From contig DAOUOU010000126.1 of the NCBI GenBank assembly GCA_030626465.1, forward strand, positions 1 through 8,117: a stretch of 8,117 nucleotides of DNA, read 5' to 3'. Of the stretch, positions 6,801-8,117 are shown in pieces. The stretch comes from Bacteroidales bacterium (lineage in GTDB: Bacteria; Bacteroidota; Bacteroidia; Bacteroidales; UBA10428). The translations under genes and the position numbers were made by a program. Within the stretch, counting starts at the first letter, position 1. Every line of letters starts with the position of its first letter. The notes beneath the pieces were generated by a model. It did not search any database. It was not told the DNA's origin and was given only the letters and a program-made list of their open reading frames with translations.

Positions 6801-6989
6801 AAAGAGACAATCCGGAACTTGTTCGATCTTAACAAAACGACATCTTTGGAAGGTACAGATGGAGAAAAAGGATCGGGATTGGGATTAATTCTTGTCAATG
6901 AATTTGTTCAGAAAAACGGAGGTAAATTATTTGTTGAAAGTGAACTGAATAAAGGCAGTACTATTGGATTTACTCTTCCTCTGGGTTGA
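3837..6989 (+). CDS. Sensor histidine kinase with double beta-propeller (Reg_prop), Y_Y_Y, HisKA and HATPase domains
   Basis: The open frame from TTG 3837 encodes 1050 residues; with the upstream leader at 3771 it would be about 1072. Fourteen Reg_prop-like repeats of the form (I/L)W(I/V)GT..GL..(F/Y)D start near residues 31, 76, 121, 162, 210, 253, 299, 346, 393, 441, 486, 533, 574 and 619, which fits two seven-bladed propellers. A Y_Y_Y domain follows (about 690-756), then PPWW and one membrane span (about 763-785), a coiled coil (786-830), HisKA with the H-box AHDLTTP (phosphorylated His836), and the ATPase with N-box NLLSNAIKFT (950-959), DTGRGM (982-987), LFDL (995-998) and GSGLGL (1012-1017). 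All catalytic boxes are intact. Hybrid relatives continue into a receiver and an AraC domain; this one stops after the ATPase, so a separate response regulator is needed, and none is in the window. The sensor half should be periplasmic, often glycan-sensing in this family. Translation from the TTG alone would lose the signal peptide, so the gene as written may not be functional. Confidence 0.9.
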   Translation: MLDIDFIKIGKEEGLSNSMTTCIAQDTPGYIWIGTQDGLNRFDGYSIKVYKNHVDDSTSLPENHIRSLYYDTQGTLWVGTENGICAYLSDLDCFERYDLSEILPEFEIVSIERIGENGKHEIFFSVGPSLFMLNPESKLSRYYITLNKGEITSFLFDEKDYLWIGAYKQGGLLYFDNSGNLLQHYLPDPTDPNSINSGSVRDLALRGDKLWIATEDGGINTLDLESKSFMSYPVQNQYELYAWYTYVDRDNRLWIGDQTGIKLFDDNSDAFYGYYPDDNDPFSIKPYAISIFQDFQGNYWTLHLPGGVSRSLKRKGFKIFSNKAYEYWHTANENISAIQEDSQGNLWIGNPFNGIDVFYWSKGKTIRFLHDPSNQNSLGAGATFSLHRDGTGMWVGTNRGGLQFIDKDLKISNTYMHNPSDTNSIANNDIRSITTDHDGNVWVVVHGKGVDKYDKKANVFHHFSELNSNLSNDWTFEVIEDNAGDIWVATAWGLSRLGKGESQFKSYYSNNSDSTTLSNSVITTLFEDSLNRLWVGTGDGLNLYDRDHDYFKRIRGDLYNAYICAILDDNNQTIWVTTVDGLYHFEPSTGKTKRFDEADGIPSTEFYPRSGFKNLFNDLFFGSVNGLIIFDPNDLFYNTTPPKVVISGLKLFNREIDVFQEGTVLEKHISLTDIIRLNYKQNMVSFEFTAINMINPEKNQYAYKMEGFDQDWHYVGTKREATYTNLDPGRYTFQVIASNNDGIWNNTGQSIDVHILPPWWMTWWFKIFSALAAVGIVVSFFLFRTAQLRQQKHVLTRKIRQSTSELREKNKLLADRTRDLQLLNTTKDKLLSIIAHDLTTPFNSILGFTEFFSQSFNEMDDKDKIRVASDIHESAKRVYSLLDNLLNWAKSQTNRIIFNPVTFDLEPVVNETLSVFYDRLEKKSISFKMKTSGTIRATADIDMIKSVIRNLLSNAIKFTDPNGTVKVILSKSDKTAHISVSDTGRGMSKETIRNLFDLNKTTSLEGTDGEKGSGLGLILVNEFVQKNGGKLFVESELNKGSTIGFTLPLG
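5665..5681. repeat. Perfect 17-bp palindrome inside the kinase gene
   Basis: CAGGTTTT (5665-5672) and AAAACCTG (5674-5681) are exact reverse complements around one A. It lies in the codons for GFKNL, just before the last propeller blade, and a T8 run follows at 5692-5699. It could form a hairpin in the transcript. A role is not shown and coding constraint may explain it. Confidence 0.35.
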
Positions 6990-7074
6990 TTACACTCTGT
7001 CGCACCACAAAGTAGAAAAACATACCGAATTATAAAATTTTAGTGTTGAATGACGGATATGTTAATACTTATAA

Positions 7075-7105
7075 AGTGTCAGCATTTAATTATATTGTAC
7101 TTTTG
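7075..7105 (+). promoter_or_regulatory. Candidate Bacteroidota promoter for the ankyrin-repeat gene
   Basis: TACTTTTG at 7098-7105 matches the -7 consensus TAnnTTTG exactly. At the expected -33 position, 19 bases upstream, AGTG (7075-7078) is a poor match to TTTG. Transcription would start near 7112 and leave a leader of about 28 bases. It suggests that the ankyrin gene is transcribed separately from the kinase, whose stop lies 151 bases before the ATG. No terminator is visible in that gap. Confidence 0.45.
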
Positions 7106-7140
7106 AATAGAATAATCAAACTATAACCCGGTTAAAAGCC

Positions 7141-7863
7141 ATGAAAATCAAATCTTTTGTTTTTCTTTTGCTTTTTGTTCAATCTGCTTTCCCTCAAGAT
7201 ATCTTCCAATTAGTAAAAAACAGTGATCTCGATGCTGTCAGAAACTATGAAGGCCCGGTAAACCTGCGTGATACAAATCAAGCAACACCCCTTATGTGGG
7301 CTGTATATGTATCAGATTTGAAAATGGTTAAACATCTGGTTAAAAAAGGTGCCGATGTCACTTTGAAAGGCTGGATATTTTTTACTGATTCAATTAGTCA
7401 TTTTGAATTCATTTACGGAAGTTGTCTTGTCATAGCAGCCGGAGAGGGAAAAAAAGATGTCCTGAAGTACCTCTTAAACAGGCAAAATATCTCTGTGGAA
7501 GACAAAGAAATCAATTTGTATGAGAACGTGGAAAATGGCTGGAATGCACTGCAATGGGCTTCAGTAAGAGCTAAGAACCATATTGTAAAATACCTTGTTA
7601 AGAAAGGCGCAGATATCAATGCTCCTGCTCAGGCGGACCTCAATCAGACTCCGTTAATTCTGGCCATCAATTTCAACAGAGATGAAACGGCACTGCTCTT
7701 AACAAAGTTAGGTGCAGATGTTAACCAGTGTGATGATTACGGGGTTTCTCCCTTAACTTATGCTCTGGAACTGCAAGCCGTTGATCTGATCGAACTAATG
7801 ATTAAAAAAGGAGCAATTACGAGCGATATTGACTATGAAATAATTGATGATCAATTGAAGTAA
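7141..7863 (+). CDS. Exported ankyrin-repeat protein
   Basis: The 240-residue product begins with a signal peptide, MKIKSFVFLLLFVQSAFPQ, with cleavage likely near residue 19, so it should act in the periplasm or beyond. The mature part is an ankyrin array: a degenerate first unit (about 20-45), then repeats near 47-77 (ATPLMWAVYVSDLKMVKHLVKKGADV), 95-118 (CLVIAAGEGKKDVLKYLL), 133-163 (GWNALQWASVRAKNHIVKYLVKKGADIN), 168-197 (QTPLILAINFNRDETALLLTKLGADVN) and 201-228. An insertion of about 20 residues (76-95) separates the second and third units. Ankyrin arrays bind other proteins; nothing else in the sequence suggests catalysis. Periplasmic ankyrin proteins are found in many Gram-negative bacteria and some act with catalases or as immunity-type partners, but no partner gene is adjacent here. 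The ATG is well placed, and there is no Shine-Dalgarno. A lysine-rich residue pattern (KKGAD) recurs in several repeats. Confidence 0.9.
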   Translation: MKIKSFVFLLLFVQSAFPQDIFQLVKNSDLDAVRNYEGPVNLRDTNQATPLMWAVYVSDLKMVKHLVKKGADVTLKGWIFFTDSISHFEFIYGSCLVIAAGEGKKDVLKYLLNRQNISVEDKEINLYENVENGWNALQWASVRAKNHIVKYLVKKGADINAPAQADLNQTPLILAINFNRDETALLLTKLGADVNQCDDYGVSPLTYALELQAVDLIELMIKKGAITSDIDYEIIDDQLK

Positions 7864-7885
7864 TTGCATTCAGATAATCACCACA

Positions 7886-7900
7886 ACCGTCAACCACGGT
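7886..7900. terminator. Small hairpin between convergent ankyrin and GH5 genes
   Basis: ACCGT (7886-7890) and ACGGT (7896-7900) can pair around a five-base loop in the 49-base gap between the two convergent gene ends. The stem has three GC pairs but neither strand shows a T-tract directly after it, so it is at best a weak bidirectional terminator. Confidence 0.25.
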
Positions 7901-7912
7901 CAGGCAAAAATT

Positions 7913-8117
7913 CTAATGGGCACCTTCTCTCATTTTGTTCCTGATCAACTTCCCCGATTCGGTTAATGAAGATTCCTCCCATCCTCCTTTCGGATTGGCA
8001 TCCGGTATTAAAGTTGAAGAAGTTTCCTTTTTATCAGCTACCGACCAGTTGCACCAGCTTATATTATGCTTCTCCATAAATTCAAACCAGGTATTCATCT
8101 CCCTGTAATCAACAGGA
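7913..8117 (-). CDS. Glycoside hydrolase family 5 (endoglucanase-like), C-terminal end, partial
   Basis: This minus-strand frame is open to the window edge (first complete codons read PVDYREMNTW) and ends with TAG at 7915-7913. The text HNISWCNWSVADKKETSSTL, followed by a GGW segment and a LTESGKLIR end, matches the last part of GH5 cellulase-type domains. There, the ISWCNWS strand is beta-strand 8 with its conserved Trp, and the tail is the final helix. GH5 enzymes hydrolyse beta-1,4-linked glucans or mannans with retention of configuration. The catalytic acid/base and nucleophile glutamates lie upstream, outside the window, so substrate and activity cannot be judged. The chain ends right after the catalytic domain, with no sorting domain or carbohydrate-binding module at the C-terminus. 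The internal ATG at 8098 is not the start. The gene converges on the ankyrin gene. Confidence 0.82.
   Translation of the reverse strand, partial: PVDYREMNTWFEFMEKHNISWCNWSVADKKETSSTLIPDANPKGGWEESSLTESGKLIRNKMREGAH

Noticed and set aside
1..6989. Stop-codon recoding as the explanation for the internal TAA (11-13) and TAG (3774-3776)
   Set aside because: TAG ends the MEMO-AMMECR1, cupin and GH5 genes, TAA ends the ankyrin gene and miniprotein, and TGA ends the kinase and lipoprotein genes, all at natural family ends. Both codons behave as normal stops here.
1..8117. CRISPR arrays, tRNA or rRNA genes, insertion sequences, toxin-antitoxin or defence genes
   Set aside because: No regularly spaced direct repeats, cloverleaf signatures, transposase motifs or recognisable defence proteins were found on reading both strands.

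Overview
The window looks like a piece of a Bacteroidota (Bacteroidetes) chromosome, probably an environmental, polysaccharide-degrading member of the Bacteroidales/Marinilabiliales type. The reasons are low GC, no Shine-Dalgarno motifs at the starts, several perfect TAnnTTTG (-7) promoter elements, a Reg_prop/Y_Y_Y sensor kinase of the kind typical of that phylum, a lipoprotein with a Bacteroidota-like leader, and the end of a secreted-type GH5 glycanase. The species assignment is inference; no rRNA or marker gene is present.

Layout. (1) Positions 1-253, minus: the N-terminal part of an exported-type protein-L-isoaspartate O-methyltransferase, interrupted by an in-frame TAA inside the conserved SQPY motif. 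(2) Positions 254-496: a divergent promoter region with a -7 element facing each way. (3) Positions 497-1957, plus: a fusion of a MEMO1-like domain and an AMMECR1 domain, i.e. AmmeMemoRadiSam components B and A in one chain. (4) Positions 1962-3167, minus and convergent: a predicted lipoprotein of unknown function. (5) Positions 3224-3481, minus: a small DUF861-type cupin, possibly co-transcribed with the lipoprotein. (6) Positions 3533-3718, plus: a possible single-span membrane miniprotein. (7) Positions 3771-6989, plus: a large sensor histidine kinase with 14 propeller blades, a Y_Y_Y domain, one membrane span, HisKA and HATPase. Its signal peptide is still encoded, but it lies behind an ATG-TAG start-stop. 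(8) Positions 7141-7863, plus: an exported ankyrin-repeat protein with its own promoter. (9) Positions 7913-8117, minus: the C-terminal end of a GH5 endoglucanase-like enzyme that continues beyond the window.

How they may work together. The MEMO-AMMECR1 protein and the methyltransferase share a divergent control region and may belong to one physiological module; the radical SAM partner is not in view. The sensor kinase resembles the periplasmic half of Bacteroidota hybrid two-component systems that sense glycans. It ends after the ATPase domain, so it needs a separate response regulator, and none is present here. The GH5 gene nearby fits a glycan-responsive setting, but no regulatory link can be shown from this window.

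The most notable observation is that two genes each carry a single in-frame stop exactly where a conserved or expected sense codon belongs: TAA for the Tyr of SQPY in the methyltransferase, and TAG as codon 2 of the kinase. All three stop codons are used normally elsewhere in the window, so recoding is unlikely. Recent inactivation or sequence error are the main explanations. No CRISPR array, tRNA, rRNA, insertion sequence or clear new defence system was seen.
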